This document shows, one piece after another, positions 29,366 through 38,644 of a stretch of DNA of 64,000 nt (positions within the stretch are counted from its first letter, which is position 1; every line of letters starts with the position of its first letter). The notes below the pieces were generated by a model. It ran no database searches. It was not told the DNA's origin and saw only the letters and a program-made list of their open reading frames with translations. This DNA is from Wenxinia saemankumensis (GTDB taxonomy: Bacteria > Pseudomonadota > Alphaproteobacteria > Rhodobacterales > Rhodobacteraceae), in assembly GCF_900141735.1 (NCBI RefSeq), contig NZ_FQYO01000002.1, positions 62,001 to 126,000 on the forward strand, in the 5' to 3' direction. A program made the position numbers and the translations under genes.

Positions 29366-30393
29366 TCCGCCGCGTCGACGCCCGCGTCGACCACGCCTTC
29401 GCCCTCCGGCGCGCCGTAGCCCAGGGGCAGGGTCTCGTCCTTGCCGTCCTGCAGCCCGTGCTCGGCCAGGAACCGCTCGGCGTCGAGCGCGGCCATGCAG
29501 CCCATCCCGGCGCTCGTGACGGCCTGGCGGTAGACGTGGTCGGTCAGGTCCCCTGCGGCGAAGACGCCGGGGAACGAGGTGCGCGTGGTCCCGGCCTCGA
29601 CCTTCACGTAGCCGCCGTTGTGCAGTTCCAGCTGATCCTTCACGAGTTCCGAGGCGGGCGCGTGGCCGATCGCCACGAAGACGCCCTTGGTCGGGATCGT
29701 CGTCACCTCGCCGGTCTCGACATGGCGGACCCTCACCGCCTCGACGCCCTTCGGATTGTCCTCGCCCACCACTTCCTCGAGCACGTGGTGCCAGAGGGTC
29801 TCGACCTTGGGGTGCTTCATCAGCCGGTCCTGCAGGATCTTCTCTGCCCGCAGCTCGTCGCGGCGATGGATCAGCGTGACCTTGCTGGCGAAGTTGGTCA
29901 GGAACAGCGCCTCCTCCACGGCGGTGTTGCCGCCGCCGATCACGACGATCTCCTGCCCGCGGTAGAAGAAGCCGTCGCAGGTCGCGCAAGCCGACACGCC
30001 GAAGCCCTTGAACTTCTCCTCGCTCTCCAGTCCCAGCCACTTCGCCCGGGCGCCGGTGGCGAGGATCACGGCCTCGGCATGGTAAACCTGTCCCGAATCG
30101 CAGGTCGCCACGAAGGGGCGCCGCGACAGGTCGAGATCGGTGACGAGGTCGGTCACGATCTCGGCCCCCATCGCCCTGGCATGCGCCTCCATCCGGACCA
30201 TCAGCTCGGGGCCCTGCACCTCGGTATCGCCGGGCCAGTTCTCGACCTCGGTCGTGGTGGTGAGCTGGCCGCCCGGCTCCATCCCTTGAAGGAGCACGGG
30301 ATTCAGCATCGCGCGGCTGGCATAGACCGCCGCCGTGTAACCGGCCGGGCCGGAGCCGACGATGAGCAGCTTGACGGAACGCGGATCGGACAT
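29362..30393 (-). CDS. trxB: thioredoxin reductase
   Basis: NADPH-dependent flavoenzyme that reduces thioredoxin. 343 residues, about 20 more than the usual 320 because of a C-terminal tail ([14 protein letters not shown]). FAD site [22 protein letters not shown]; redox-active CATC in [20 protein letters not shown] site [16 protein letters not shown]; second FAD segment [37 protein letters not shown] precedes the ATG at 30393. Divergent from the Lrp-family regulator at 30640, an arrangement I recall from many Rhodobacteraceae. Confidence 0.98.
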   Translation of the reverse strand: MSDPRSVKLLIVGSGPAGYTAAVYASRAMLNPVLLQGMEPGGQLTTTTEVENWPGDTEVQGPELMVRMEAHARAMGAEIVTDLVTDLDLSRRPFVATCDSGQVYHAEAVILATGARAKWLGLESEEKFKGFGVSACATCDGFFYRGQEIVVIGGGNTAVEEALFLTNFASKVTLIHRRDELRAEKILQDRLMKHPKVETLWHHVLEEVVGEDNPKGVEAVRVRHVETGEVTTIPTKGVFVAIGHAPASELVKDQLELHNGGYVKVEAGTTRTSFPGVFAAGDLTDHVYRQAVTSAGMGCMAALDAERFLAEHGLQDGKDETLPLGYGAPEGEGVVDAGVDAAE

Positions 30394-30554
30394 GGGGGAC
30401 TCCTCGGCAGGGTCCGGGCGATATAACCCCGGGGGGCCGGACCCGAAAGGGCCGGGGCGCAGCCCCGTCCATCCCGGGCCCGGGATCGGGCGACATCGCG
30501 GCCGGGCGCGGGGCCGGCCGAAGGCAGGACGAAGCCGCCACCCCCGCCTTACGA

Positions 30555-30584
30555 TATTGCTCTCTTGTGCAAGATTGTTGCGGC
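30555..30584. promoter_or_regulatory. candidate Lrp-type operator / AT-rich promoter segment
   Basis: The only AT-rich stretch between divergent trxB and lrp: TATTGCTCTCTTGTGCAAGA, continuing TTGTTGC. TTGC (30557-30560) and GCAA (30569-30572) form an interrupted dyad. Confidence 0.35.
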
Positions 30585-30639
30585 TGGCGAGGCTGCGGGG
30601 TAAGAGCCGCAAAGACCCGAGAACGGAACGGAGGGGCCC

Positions 30640-31140
30640 ATGCCCGGTGGCCGGCTGGACGAGATCGATCGCAGGATCCTGGCCGAACTGCAGGCCGACG
30701 GTCGGATGACCAATGTCGAGCTGGCGAGCCGCGTCGGGATCTCGGCACCGCCCTGTCTGCGCCGCGTCCGCGGGCTGGAAGAGCAGGGCTACATCCGGGG
30801 CTACCACGCCGACGTGGACCCGCACGAGCTGGGATTCGAGGTCCAGGTCTTTGCCATGGTCGGACTGCGCAGCCAGTCCGAGGCCGATCTCTCGGCCTTC
30901 GAGGAGAGGGTGCGCGGCTGGCCGCTGGTCCGCGAATGCCACATGCTGAACGGCGAGGTGGACTTCATCCTGAAATGCACCGCGCCCGACCTGCGGACCT
31001 TCCAGGCCTTCCTGACCGAGGAACTGACGGCCGCCCCGAACGTCGCCTCGGTCCGCACCAGCCTCGTGATCCGGCAGGGCAAGGACGAGCCGGGCGTTCC
31101 CTTCGACGTGCTGGAGGAGCGGGTCGTCCGCAAGGTCTGA
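30640..31140 (+). CDS. Lrp/AsnC family transcriptional regulator
   Basis: 166 residues. N-terminal winged [59 protein letters not shown], then the RAM ligand-binding domain (residues about 75-155) with [22 protein letters not shown]. Regulates amino acid or redox genes; the divergent trxB is the obvious candidate target. GGAGGGG precedes the ATG. No symbol given because lrp, asnC and others cannot be separated. Confidence 0.93.
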   Translation: MPGGRLDEIDRRILAELQADGRMTNVELASRVGISAPPCLRRVRGLEEQGYIRGYHADVDPHELGFEVQVFAMVGLRSQSEADLSAFEERVRGWPLVRECHMLNGEVDFILKCTAPDLRTFQAFLTEELTAAPNVASVRTSLVIRQGKDEPGVPFDVLEERVVRKV

Positions 31141-31178
31141 TCCGGGACACCGCTTGGCCGGCGGCGGCGGGCCCGTCG

Positions 31179-31262
31179 CGGACCGGGCCCGACACGGACC
31201 GGGCCCGACACGGACCGGGCCCGACACGGACCGGGCCTGTCACGGACCCGGCCTGTCACGGA
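31179..31262. repeat. tandem 16-bp repeats between convergent lrp and Hint genes
   Basis: CGGACCGGGCCCGACA at 31179, 31195 and 31211 (identical), then CGGACCGGGCCTGTCA (31227), CGGACCCGGCCTGTCA (31243) and a partial unit CGGATCAGGCC (31259) whose TCA is the stop of the Hint gene. Each unit contains the palindrome CCGGGCCCG-like core. Confidence 0.9.
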
Positions 31263-32048
31263 TCAGGCCACGTCGAACAGGTCCAGATCGCTGCGGCGCA
31301 GGCGCGGCATCATCGCCTCGCCGAAATCCGCAAGCTCGTCGACTTGCGGGAAGCAGGACAGGTAGAGACTGAGCATCTCGTGCCGCAGCCCCAGGAGATG
31401 CGCCGGCCCGGGATGGTGGCTCTCGCATTCGATGCCGTGGACGGACAGCCGCACATGCCCCTCGAAGCCCAGATGGAAGGCCTGGACCGGGCTCGCCGGT
31501 GAGAGCGCGACCACGTTGGCCCCGTCGATGAAGTCGCTGGCATAGATCAGGGCCCGCTCCGACCCGGTCAGCGTCCGCACCCCCGGGGCGCGGTGGATCA
31601 GTCGCGCCCGCGGGCCGAGGACCAGATCGGGCAGCGGGCGGGCCACGCCCAGCGCGTCGGCCGCTATGCGGGTGAGGCGCCCCATCTCGGGCGACTGGCC
31701 CTTGGCCCCCGACACGATCAGCGTCGAGCCCTTCCACAGGAGCGGCAGGAAACCGTGATCGACGGTCTTCACCCGGTCGCCGGGCAGCAGGTCCTCGACC
31801 GCGACCTGCCCCCGCTCGGTGGCGAAGAGCGTGCCGCGGGCGAAGGCGGCGAAGGCGTCCTCGAAGGCGGGGAGGGCCGGGACCAGCCGGCGCTGGTCGT
31901 CGATATCGCCATTCGGCGCGAGCGAGAGCACCTCGACGCGCCGCATCATCGGCGCCGGTCTGTCGGCGGCGGCGCTGCGCCCCGGCACGTGGGGTGCGGG
32001 CGTCGGGGCCGGGGCGGCACGAAAGGTCGGGCGCGGGGGCTGTGTCAT
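31263..32048 (-). CDS. Hint-domain protein (Hint_2 type)
   Basis: 261 residues. After a Pro/Ala-rich N-terminus the Hint_2 domain starts at about residue 60: AFAAFARGTLFATERGQVAVEDLLPGDRVKTVDHGFLPLLWKGSTLI. The Cys that starts canonical hedgehog/intein domains is Ala here (FARGTLF), so autoprocessing by acyl shift is unlikely. The later VRLSVHGIECESHHPGPAHLLGLRHEMLSLYLSCFP is the Rhodobacteraceae variant of the end of the domain. Function unknown; many such proteins occur in this family. GAGGTG precedes the ATG at 32048. Confidence 0.85.
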   Translation of the reverse strand: MTQPPRPTFRAAPAPTPAPHVPGRSAAADRPAPMMRRVEVLSLAPNGDIDDQRRLVPALPAFEDAFAAFARGTLFATERGQVAVEDLLPGDRVKTVDHGFLPLLWKGSTLIVSGAKGQSPEMGRLTRIAADALGVARPLPDLVLGPRARLIHRAPGVRTLTGSERALIYASDFIDGANVVALSPASPVQAFHLGFEGHVRLSVHGIECESHHPGPAHLLGLRHEMLSLYLSCFPQVDELADFGEAMMPRLRRSDLDLFDVA

Positions 32049-32313
32049 CGACACCTCGTCGGGTTCGCTCGCCCGGGTCGGCCCCCACCGACAACGTCCG
32101 GGCATCGTTTCGCGTGAGTTGTCAGTCTCGTCTCCGGGGCGCCGCCTGTCAAAATCCGGCGTCGATTGGGGCATGCGCGCCGGCAATGCGGGGGCGGCAG
32201 GCAGGATCGTTGCCCGAACCCGCGCCGCCGCCACGATCCCGCCACAAAGCGATTCGTCGCGGATGCAGGGGCCGGGGGCCCTGGCCGTCCTGCGGCGCGT
32301 CCGGCTGCCGGGA

Positions 32314-32466
32314 TCAGCCGGCGGCGCGCCGCGGCCCGGTCGGCACGGTCGTCCTGCGACGGCGAATGGCGGCCGCGCGCCGCAGGCCGCGTTCCCAGGG
32401 CATCCGGGTCTTCGAGGCGGCGGCATTGGCGGCGATGGCGGCGAGCCAGCGGGGCTTGGTCGTCAT
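32314..32466 (-). CDS. small basic protein, Rhodobacteraceae type
   Basis: 50 residues, too short to stand out in usual ORF lists. Reads MTTKPRWLAAIAANAAASKT then RMPWERGLRRAAAIRRRR and a basic tail. I recall small alphaproteobacterial proteins of the form PRWxxxI...LPFxRGxRR, so it is probably a member, function unknown. AGGA lies six bases upstream of the ATG. The flanks 32049-32313 and 32467-32605 hold nothing I can name. Confidence 0.5.
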   Translation of the reverse strand: MTTKPRWLAAIAANAAASKTRMPWERGLRRAAAIRRRRTTVPTGPRRAAG

Positions 32467-32605
32467 GGGTCCTGTCCCTCAGGGGGCGGCCCCTCCGGGC
32501 CGGTCGCGTCCAACCTTCGTCCCGCTTCGGGGCGGGGCGATGTCCGGGGTCGATCCATTCCGGGGCGCCGCCACGGCGCTGAGAGGGCGTGCCGCGCCCC
32601 AGCGC

Positions 32606-33361
32606 CTAGAGCCGGATGGCGGCGATCAGGCGACCATAATCGGCCTCGTTCCGGTGCGTCGCCCGCCGGTAGGAGAAGAAGCGCTCGGGATCGGCATAGG
32701 TGCAGTGGCGCGTCCAGCCGCGCCGCCCGATCCCGGCGCGGTCCAGACGCTGCAGCGCATAGCCCGGCAGATCGAACTGCCAGCGCCCGTCCTCTCCCGC
32801 GACGAAGAACCGGGCGCTGGTGGCCTCGTCCGCGAGGAAGGCGTCGCGGAAATCGGGCCCGACCTCGTAGGCGCACTGGCTGATCGTGGGGCCGATGGCG
32901 GCGCCGATGGCGGGACGCCGGGCGCCGAGCCGCTCCATCGCGTCGAGTGTCGCCTCGATCACGCCGCCCTTCGCGCCCTTCCACCCCGCATGGGCGGCGC
33001 CGATCACCCCGGCCTCCGGGTCCGCGAAGAGGATCGGCGCGCAATCGGCGGTCAGGATGGCCAGGGCCAGCCCCGGCCGGTCGGTCACCAGCGCGTCCGC
33101 CTCCGCCCCCGCTTCGCCGGGCGAGCGGATCGTCACCGCACGCGCGGAATGGACCTGCGTCACCCCGACGAGGTCCCCGGGGGCCACGTCCATCGCGGCG
33201 GCGACCCGCGCGCGGTTGATCGCCACGAGGTCCGACTGGTCGGACGAGCCGAAGCCGCAGTTCAGCCCCCGGAACACCCCCGAGGACGCGCCGCCCGCCC
33301 GGCCGAAGAATCCGTGCGTGACGTCGGCGAGGATAGGGGCGCTGATGATGTCGAGCGTCAT
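32606..33361 (-). CDS. pgeF: peptidoglycan editing factor / polyphenol oxidase family (YfiH)
   Basis: 251 residues. Cu/Zn site residues of the family are visible: GVTQVHSARAVTI, LTADCAPILFAD, GAAHAGWKGAKGGV (His and Cys ligands). PgeF removes L-Ser wrongly placed in peptidoglycan muropeptides; the older laccase label is doubtful. ATG at 33361 overlaps the upstream stop as ATGA. Third gene of lgt-methyltransferase-pgeF. Confidence 0.93.
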   Translation of the reverse strand: MTLDIISAPILADVTHGFFGRAGGASSGVFRGLNCGFGSSDQSDLVAINRARVAAAMDVAPGDLVGVTQVHSARAVTIRSPGEAGAEADALVTDRPGLALAILTADCAPILFADPEAGVIGAAHAGWKGAKGGVIEATLDAMERLGARRPAIGAAIGPTISQCAYEVGPDFRDAFLADEATSARFFVAGEDGRWQFDLPGYALQRLDRAGIGRRGWTRHCTYADPERFFSYRRATHRNEADYGRLIAAIRL

Positions 33362-34434
33362 CGGACCAGTCCGGGCGGTGGCGGGGCGTCGGGATGGGTC
33401 AGCCCCATCACCTTGAAGAGCAGACCCATCTCTTCGGGATGCGTCAACCGCCTGTGGGCCGCGACATGTGCCTCGAGGGCCGGGCCGGACAGCCCCCGGG
33501 CGAGGGCCTGCGCCCGCTGCGTGATCCCCAGCCGTTCGAGGAAGACGCCCTGCGGCGTCAGTCGGGTCGGCAGGGCGGGGGCGGCGGCGCGGGCGAGCGC
33601 CTCGAAATCGACATGGGCGGTCAGGTCGGATTCGCCGGGCCGGGCAAGCGGGTCGATCCGCGCGCCGCCCGACAGGGCCTGCAGCGTGTCCCCTTCCGAC
33701 CCCCAGTCGCCGTAATCGACGATCAGCGCGGCGCCCCCCTGCGCCGCCAGCCGCCGACCGATCTCCGCCGCGATGGCGGCGCCCGGCGCGCAGGTCTCGA
33801 CCAATCCGCCCGTCGCGACCCGGACCCCGGACAGCGCCTCGACCGGCGCGGCGGGGGACAGGCCGAAGGCGAGGGCGTCCCCCTCCAGCCCGACCATGCG
33901 CTCGCGCCATGTCCCGCCCTCGCCCTCGCCCTCGCGCACGAACTGCCGGATCGGCAGGGCGTCGAAGAACTCGTTGGCGACCAGGTAGAGCGGCCCCTCG
34001 GGCAGGTCCTCGGTCCGGGGATGGATCGCCGCGCCGGGCACCGCGCGCCGCTGCGCCTCCGCCAGGACGGGCGAGGCCTCGACCAGGTGCAGCTCCGCCG
34101 CCGCGACGAACCCGGGCACGCGGGCGGCGGCGCGCAGCAGGTCCGCCATCAGCGTCCCGCGCCCGGGGCCGAGCTCGGCCAGGACGATCCGGGGGGGCGA
34201 TCCCTGGTCGATCCAGGCCTGCGCGAGGGCGAGGCCCAGCAGCTCTCCGAACATCTGGCTGATCTCGGGCGCGGTGACGAAATCGCCGGACGCGCCCAGC
34301 GGGTCGCGCGTCGCGTAATAGCCGTGGGCGGGATGCCAGAGGCAGGTCGCCATGAACTCGGCCACCGGGATCGGTCCGGTCGCGGCGATCCTCTCGGCCA
34401 GCAGCCGGGCGAGGGGGGGGACCCCGCCGCTCAC
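33358..34434 (-). CDS. class I SAM-dependent methyltransferase, NDUFAF7/MidA family
   Basis: 358 residues. N-terminal [48 protein letters not shown] and the SAM motif [22 protein letters not shown] (motif I, ELGPGRG) are diagnostic of the COG1565 family; [13 protein letters not shown] and [13 protein letters not shown] follow. The human relative methylates an Arg of complex I subunit NDUFS2; the bacterial substrate is probably the same subunit (NuoD) by inference. GTG start at 34434 in a GTGA overlap with lgt. Confidence 0.92.
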   Translation of the reverse strand: MSGGVPPLARLLAERIAATGPIPVAEFMATCLWHPAHGYYATRDPLGASGDFVTAPEISQMFGELLGLALAQAWIDQGSPPRIVLAELGPGRGTLMADLLRAAARVPGFVAAAELHLVEASPVLAEAQRRAVPGAAIHPRTEDLPEGPLYLVANEFFDALPIRQFVREGEGEGGTWRERMVGLEGDALAFGLSPAAPVEALSGVRVATGGLVETCAPGAAIAAEIGRRLAAQGGAALIVDYGDWGSEGDTLQALSGGARIDPLARPGESDLTAHVDFEALARAAAPALPTRLTPQGVFLERLGITQRAQALARGLSGPALEAHVAAHRRLTHPEEMGLLFKVMGLTHPDAPPPPGLVR

Positions 34435-35312
34435 GCCCGGCGCCGGGCGCGCAGGATCAGCCAGGCACCGACCAGAAGCATCGGCAGCGACAGCAGCTGC
34501 CCCATCGTGAGCCCGTAGCCGCCGACATGCAGCGCGAGGCCCAGCGGATTGCCGGGCGTCACGAACTGCGCGTCGGGCTGGCGCACGAATTCCACCGCGA
34601 ACCGGGCGGCCCCGTAGCCGGCCAGGAACACGCCCGTCAGCAGCCACGGCGCCTTCAGGGCGCCCGCCCGGAAGGCGAGCCACAGCAGCATTGCGCCGAG
34701 GATCACCCCTTCCAGCGCCGCCTCGTAGAGCTGCGAGGGGTGCCGCGCGCAGAGCGTCTCGGCCGTGGCGCAGGCCTGCGCGGCCGGCCCGGGAAAGATC
34801 ACCCCCCAGGGCAGGTCGGTCGGCCGGCCCCAGAGCTCGGCATTCACGAAATTGGCGATCCGCCCCAGCAGCAGCCCCGGCCAGGTGCCGAGCGCGATCA
34901 CGTCGGCGGTCGAGCCGAGCTTGAGGCCCTGCGCCCTCGCATAGCCCCAGATCGCGGCCACGACGCCGAGGAAGCCGCCATGGAACGACATGCCCCCCTG
35001 CCAGACGAAGGGGATCTCCCACGGATGGGAGAGGTAGTAGCCCGGCTGGTAGAACAGGACGTAGCCCAGCCGTCCGCCGGCGATCACGCCGAGGATGATC
35101 CAGGTCATCAGGTTCTCGAACTGGGCGCCGGTCATCGGCGGCGCGTCCCGCCACAGGGCCGGCCGGCGCAGCGCGGCCAGCGCGATCCGCCAGCCGATCA
35201 GGATGCCGACGATATAGGCCAGCGCGTACCATCGCAGCGTGAACGAGAACGCCCCGAGGCTCAGGGTGAAGACATCGGGAGAGATGTCGGGAAAGGGAAG
35301 ACCGGTCTGCAT
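34431..35312 (-). CDS. lgt: prolipoprotein diacylglyceryl transferase
   Basis: Transfers diacylglycerol from phosphatidylglycerol to the lipobox Cys of prolipoproteins in the inner membrane. 293 residues, seven membrane helices. Signature segments: [51 protein letters not shown] and [13 protein letters not shown]; essential residues (H and R in the HGG and RxxNFxN motifs) are present. ATG at 35312. First gene of a leftward three-gene unit. Confidence 0.97.
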   Translation of the reverse strand: MQTGLPFPDISPDVFTLSLGAFSFTLRWYALAYIVGILIGWRIALAALRRPALWRDAPPMTGAQFENLMTWIILGVIAGGRLGYVLFYQPGYYLSHPWEIPFVWQGGMSFHGGFLGVVAAIWGYARAQGLKLGSTADVIALGTWPGLLLGRIANFVNAELWGRPTDLPWGVIFPGPAAQACATAETLCARHPSQLYEAALEGVILGAMLLWLAFRAGALKAPWLLTGVFLAGYGAARFAVEFVRQPDAQFVTPGNPLGLALHVGGYGLTMGQLLSLPMLLVGAWLILRARRRA

Positions 35313-35445
35313 CGGCCCGCTTGTTCGGCCCAACCCGCCGCTTGTCAATCGCCGCCGCCCGCCCGCCTTGCCCCCGCCCGGGCCCGCGCCCATATCGGGC
35401 GAGGACCATACGCCCCATGACCCCATGCCCCTGAGGAGCCCGCCC

Positions 35446-35694
35446 ATGCAGTCCCGGAACCGGATCTTCGACGACATCTCGCAGCTGATGACCAACGCGA
35501 TGGGCGTCGCCCAGGGCGCGCGGGACGAGGCGAACAACGCGATGCGCGGCATGATGGACCGCTGGCTCGCCGACCGCGACCTCGTGACGCGCGAGGAATT
35601 CGATGCGGTCCGCGCGATGGCCCAGAAGGCGCGCGAGGAGAACGAGGCGCTGAAGGCCCGGATCGCCGCGCTCGAGGCCAGGACCTCGAACTGA
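35446..35694 (+). CDS. ubiK: accessory factor UbiK family protein (BMFP)
   Basis: 82 residues, alpha-helical throughout: [28 protein letters not shown] then a C-terminal coiled-coil with [30 protein letters not shown], the BMFP domain. UbiK helps coenzyme Q synthesis enzymes (UbiIJ in gamma-proteobacteria); in alphaproteobacteria the role is inferred. GAGGAG lies before the ATG at 35446. Divergent from lgt. Confidence 0.88.
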   Translation: MQSRNRIFDDISQLMTNAMGVAQGARDEANNAMRGMMDRWLADRDLVTREEFDAVRAMAQKAREENEALKARIAALEARTSN

Positions 35695-35733
35695 GCGGCA
35701 GGTCGCCGCCCGGGCCCGCTTCCGGCCCGTTCC

Positions 35734-35755
35734 CGATCCGGCGCCGCCCGGATCG
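35734..35755 (+). terminator. hairpin after ubiK
   Basis: CGATCCG (35734-35740) / CGGATCG (35749-35755), loop GCGCCGCC. No T-tract. Confidence 0.4.
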
Positions 35756-35934
35756 TGGCGGAACCGGGGCGGGTCTGCCCAGAAATGGCCCCGGCCGTTT
35801 ACCCTGAACGCGGATGCCCGAAGGCGGCGTTCGGGTTAATGATGGGCCCGAGAGCCGGCAGAAGGCCGCTCCGCTGACGCCCGGACCGCCCCCCGAAGCG
35901 GGGGTCCTGGTCCGCGCCGGAACGGAGGGCCGAC

Positions 35935-36666
35935 ATGCGATTTCTCGTCACCACGACGACCTGGGCCGGGGAGACCACGGCAAACGCGCTCGAACGGGCG
36001 GGCTTTCCGCTCAGCCGGGCCGAGGACGGCGCCGATGCCGCCGATCTCGCCCGGCTGGTGCGGCACGACGCGGCGCTGATCGAGGCGGACCTTCCGGACA
36101 TGGATGCCGCCGCGCTGATCCGCGCCATCATGCGCGACGCCCCGGACCTGCCGGTCCTCGTCAGCGGCGCACGCTCCGAACGGGCGGCCCCCCTGCTCGC
36201 CGCCGGAGCGGCCGCGGCGGTCGCGCCGGAAGGGGCGGGCGCCATCACCGCCCGGCTCGTCGCGGCCGCGCTGCGCGCGCAGGGCCATCCGCCGCCGCGC
36301 CTCGCCCTGGCGGGCGCGGTCTTCGACCCGGTCGCGCGCCGCGCGCAGACGAACGGCGAGGTTATCCCGCTTGCCCGGCTCGAATACGAACTACTCGAGC
36401 ATCTGGCCCTGAACGCGGGCCGCGTCGTGTCGCGGTCCGCCCTCATGGACCAGCTCTACGGGCTGGACGAGGCGCCGAACGACCGCACGCTCGACGTCTA
36501 CATCTTCGAGATCCGCAAGAAGATCGCCGCCGCGGGCGGCGACCCCGACCGGCTCCGCACGGTGCGCGGCCGGGGCCTGGTCTTCACGCCCCTGCCCGAG
36601 ACAGAGGGCCCGCGCCGCCGTCAGAAGCGCGAGAGATACGCCGACAGGATGTCCCGCGCGGCCTGA
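35935..36666 (+). CDS. OmpR-type response regulator with degenerate receiver
   Basis: 243 residues. The receiver-like N-terminal domain (residues 1-110) lacks the acidic pair (VTTTTW in place of VEDD) and has Glu50 where the phosphorylated Asp is expected (HDAALIEADLPD). The C-terminal winged helix (residues 125-225) is normal: LARLEYELLEHLALNAGRVVSRSALMDQLYGLDEAPNDRTLDVYIFEIRKKIAAAGGDPDRLRTVRGRGLVF. No histidine kinase gene is adjacent. The pattern suggests a phosphorylation-independent orphan regulator. GGAGGG precedes the ATG. Its last 46 bases overlap the end of the convergent M42 peptidase gene. Confidence 0.9.
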   Translation: MRFLVTTTTWAGETTANALERAGFPLSRAEDGADAADLARLVRHDAALIEADLPDMDAAALIRAIMRDAPDLPVLVSGARSERAAPLLAAGAAAAVAPEGAGAITARLVAAALRAQGHPPPRLALAGAVFDPVARRAQTNGEVIPLARLEYELLEHLALNAGRVVSRSALMDQLYGLDEAPNDRTLDVYIFEIRKKIAAAGGDPDRLRTVRGRGLVFTPLPETEGPRRRQKRERYADRMSRAA

Positions 36667-37655
36667 AGGTCGCCCTTGTCGACCATCTCGGTCACGGTGT
36701 GGATGTAGCGGGTGCCCACGACGATCCCCACGGCGCGGGCGCCCGCCGCCGCTTGCTGCGCGGCGGCGCCGTCCTGGCCGCCCGCCGCCAGCATGGTGCG
36801 CTGGTAGGGGATGCCCTTCTCGACGGCGAGATCCTCGATCTCCTGCACCAGCGCCTTGTCGGCGATGAACGAGCTGTCGCGCACGTGCAGGCCGAAGCCC
36901 TTGCCCTGCGTGGTCGTCGCATCCTTGTCGGGAATGCCGGGCGTGTCGCAGGCCAGCGTCGTGTCGACGCCGATCCCGATATCGGGCCGCACCTTGTAGG
37001 CGGCCGTCCGCGCGCCGCGCAGGCCCACCTCCTCCTGGCAGGTGAAGGCGACGGTGATCTCGGCGCCGCGCCCGGCCTCCCCGTCCATCGCGCGGATCGC
37101 CTCGATCCCCAGCCAGCAGGCGACCCGGTTGTCCAGCGCCTTGGACACGATCTTGTCGCCCATCTCGATCAGCGGCTCGTCCATCACGACGTAATCGCCG
37201 ACCCGCACCTTGTCCTTCGCGGCCTCGCCGAGGCCGGTATCGACGAAGAAATCGGTGACCTGCGGCACCTTCTTGCGATCCTCGGGCGAGGAGATGTGGA
37301 TCGGCTTGCCGCCCGGGTTCATCACGCCCTTGAGGTCGCCGTCCCGGGTGCAGACCAGAACCCGGCGCGAGAACAGGTTGCGCGGATCGAAGCCCCCGAC
37401 GGGCTGGACGTAGAGATAGCCCTTGTCGGTGATGTGGCTGACGAGGAAACCGATCTCGTCCATGTGGCAGAGCAGCATGACCTTGGGCGCGCCCTCGGAC
37501 GCGGCGTCGCGGCGGCAGATGAGCGTGCCCATCGGGTCGGTCTCGACATGGTCGAACAGCCCCTCGATCTCGGAGGAGATGAGGTCGCGCACCCGCTCCT
37601 CGTTGCCGGGCACGCCGGGGGTCTCGCAGAGGCGTTTCAGCAGGTCGATGTTCAT
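36621..37655 (-). CDS. M42 family metallopeptidase
   Basis: 344 residues. Binuclear metal ligands in MLLCHMDEIGFLV (His, Asp), SKALDNRVACW (Asp), TCQEEVGLRGA (catalytic EE), GVDTTLACDTPG (Asp) and GTRYIHTVTEMV (His). The family holds cytosolic dodecameric (TET) aminopeptidases and former endoglucanase M mis-annotations; aminopeptidase is more likely. ATG at 37655. The 3' end overlaps the convergent regulator gene by 46 bases. Confidence 0.93.
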   Translation of the reverse strand: MNIDLLKRLCETPGVPGNEERVRDLISSEIEGLFDHVETDPMGTLICRRDAASEGAPKVMLLCHMDEIGFLVSHITDKGYLYVQPVGGFDPRNLFSRRVLVCTRDGDLKGVMNPGGKPIHISSPEDRKKVPQVTDFFVDTGLGEAAKDKVRVGDYVVMDEPLIEMGDKIVSKALDNRVACWLGIEAIRAMDGEAGRGAEITVAFTCQEEVGLRGARTAAYKVRPDIGIGVDTTLACDTPGIPDKDATTTQGKGFGLHVRDSSFIADKALVQEIEDLAVEKGIPYQRTMLAAGGQDGAAAQQAAAGARAVGIVVGTRYIHTVTEMVDKGDLQAARDILSAYLSRF

Positions 37656-37876
37656 CGCTTGGCCTTTCCGGATTGTTCGGCGCGCAGCCTATCCCGCCGT
37701 TGCGCCGGCGCAACCATGCCGCCGGGGACGTTTTCCCCAAGAATTGACTTTACAGCCGACTCCCCGGGCCTCACCATATCTCGTGGGGGCGGACAGAAAA
37801 ACCAACCGTCCCTAGCACAGGCACCCAGCGCTAGGCGGTCACGGATCGGCCCGGCGCACGAGCAGCGAGGCCGAGC

Positions 37877-38377
37877 ATGTCCCTCACCGACTACTACGAC
37901 GAGGCCGAGGTCGATCCGATCGACCTCGTGGAATCGATCGCCAGCCACAACGCCTGGGATTTCGACCGGGTGGCGCACGACCAGATCGCGATGGCGGTCG
38001 AGGGGCAGTGGCGGACCTACTCGATCACCCTGGCCTGGTCGGCCTTCGACCAGACGCTGCGCCTGATCTGCACCTTCGAGATGGAGCCGCCCGAGGAGCG
38101 GATGGCCGCGCTCTACGAGATGCTCAACGAGGTCAACGACCAGTGCTGGGCCGGGGGCTTCAGCTGGTGGGGCGAGCAGAAGCTGATGGTCTACCGCTAC
38201 GGGCTGGTCCTGGCCGGTGACCAGGTCGCCTCGCCCGAGCAGATCGACACGATGATCTCGTCCGCGATCCAGTCCTCCGAGCGGTTCTACCCCGCCTTCC
38301 AGCTCGCGACCTGGGGCAACCGCCCGGCCCGCGATGCGATCCAGATCGCCATCGCCGGGGCCTACGGCACCGCCTGA
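37877..38377 (+). CDS. YbjN domain protein
   Basis: 166 residues. YbjN domain signature: DPIDLVESIASHNAWDFDRV, ITLAWSAFDQTLRLICTFEMEPPEERMAALYEMLNEVNDQCWAGGF, and KLMVYRYGLVLAG. Fold is a type III secretion chaperone-like sandwich; function is a sensory/regulatory guess only (overexpression of E. coli YbjN affects motility and stress). The ATG at 37877 has a weak GAGG upstream. Confidence 0.9.
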   Translation: MSLTDYYDEAEVDPIDLVESIASHNAWDFDRVAHDQIAMAVEGQWRTYSITLAWSAFDQTLRLICTFEMEPPEERMAALYEMLNEVNDQCWAGGFSWWGEQKLMVYRYGLVLAGDQVASPEQIDTMISSAIQSSERFYPAFQLATWGNRPARDAIQIAIAGAYGTA

Positions 38378-38500
38378 GCGCCCCCGGGGCCGGGAGAGAG
38401 CCGGATCGCCGCCTCCCGGTCCGCCGCTTTCCCCGATCGGCAGCGCCCGCCCCCGCCCCGTTGCGGGCGGGATACAGGCCCCCGCCCGCGACGCGCAGCC

Positions 38501-38562
38501 CCCCTTATCTTGCTCCAAATACTCCGGGGGAGTCGCCGTCAGGCGACGGGGGCAGCGCCCCC
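38501..38562 (+). repeat. dispersed repeat S, copy 1
   Basis: CCCCTTATCTTGCTCCAAAT then ACTCCGGGGGAG, followed by two hairpins GTCGCC/GGCGAC (38532-38547) and GGGGGC/GCCCCC (38548-38562). The same core in inverted orientation occurs at 62891-62921 after ruvB. This is a frequent intergenic repeat of Rhodobacteraceae genomes as far as I recall. Confidence 0.8.
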
Positions 38563-38644
38563 TCCCGTACCCCGGCCGTTTCGCGTTGCGGCCGGGCCGG
38601 GGCCTTCCTAGGGTCCGGGCGCGACCGCAACGGGAGGGACGCGC

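Noticed and set aside
28949..29419. Plus-strand 156-codon frame over the RES region
   Set aside because: No similarity; the minus strand carries a recognisable RES domain over the same bases.
31179..31262. CRISPR or att site in the 16-bp array
   Set aside because: Units abut directly with no spacers; no integrase nearby.
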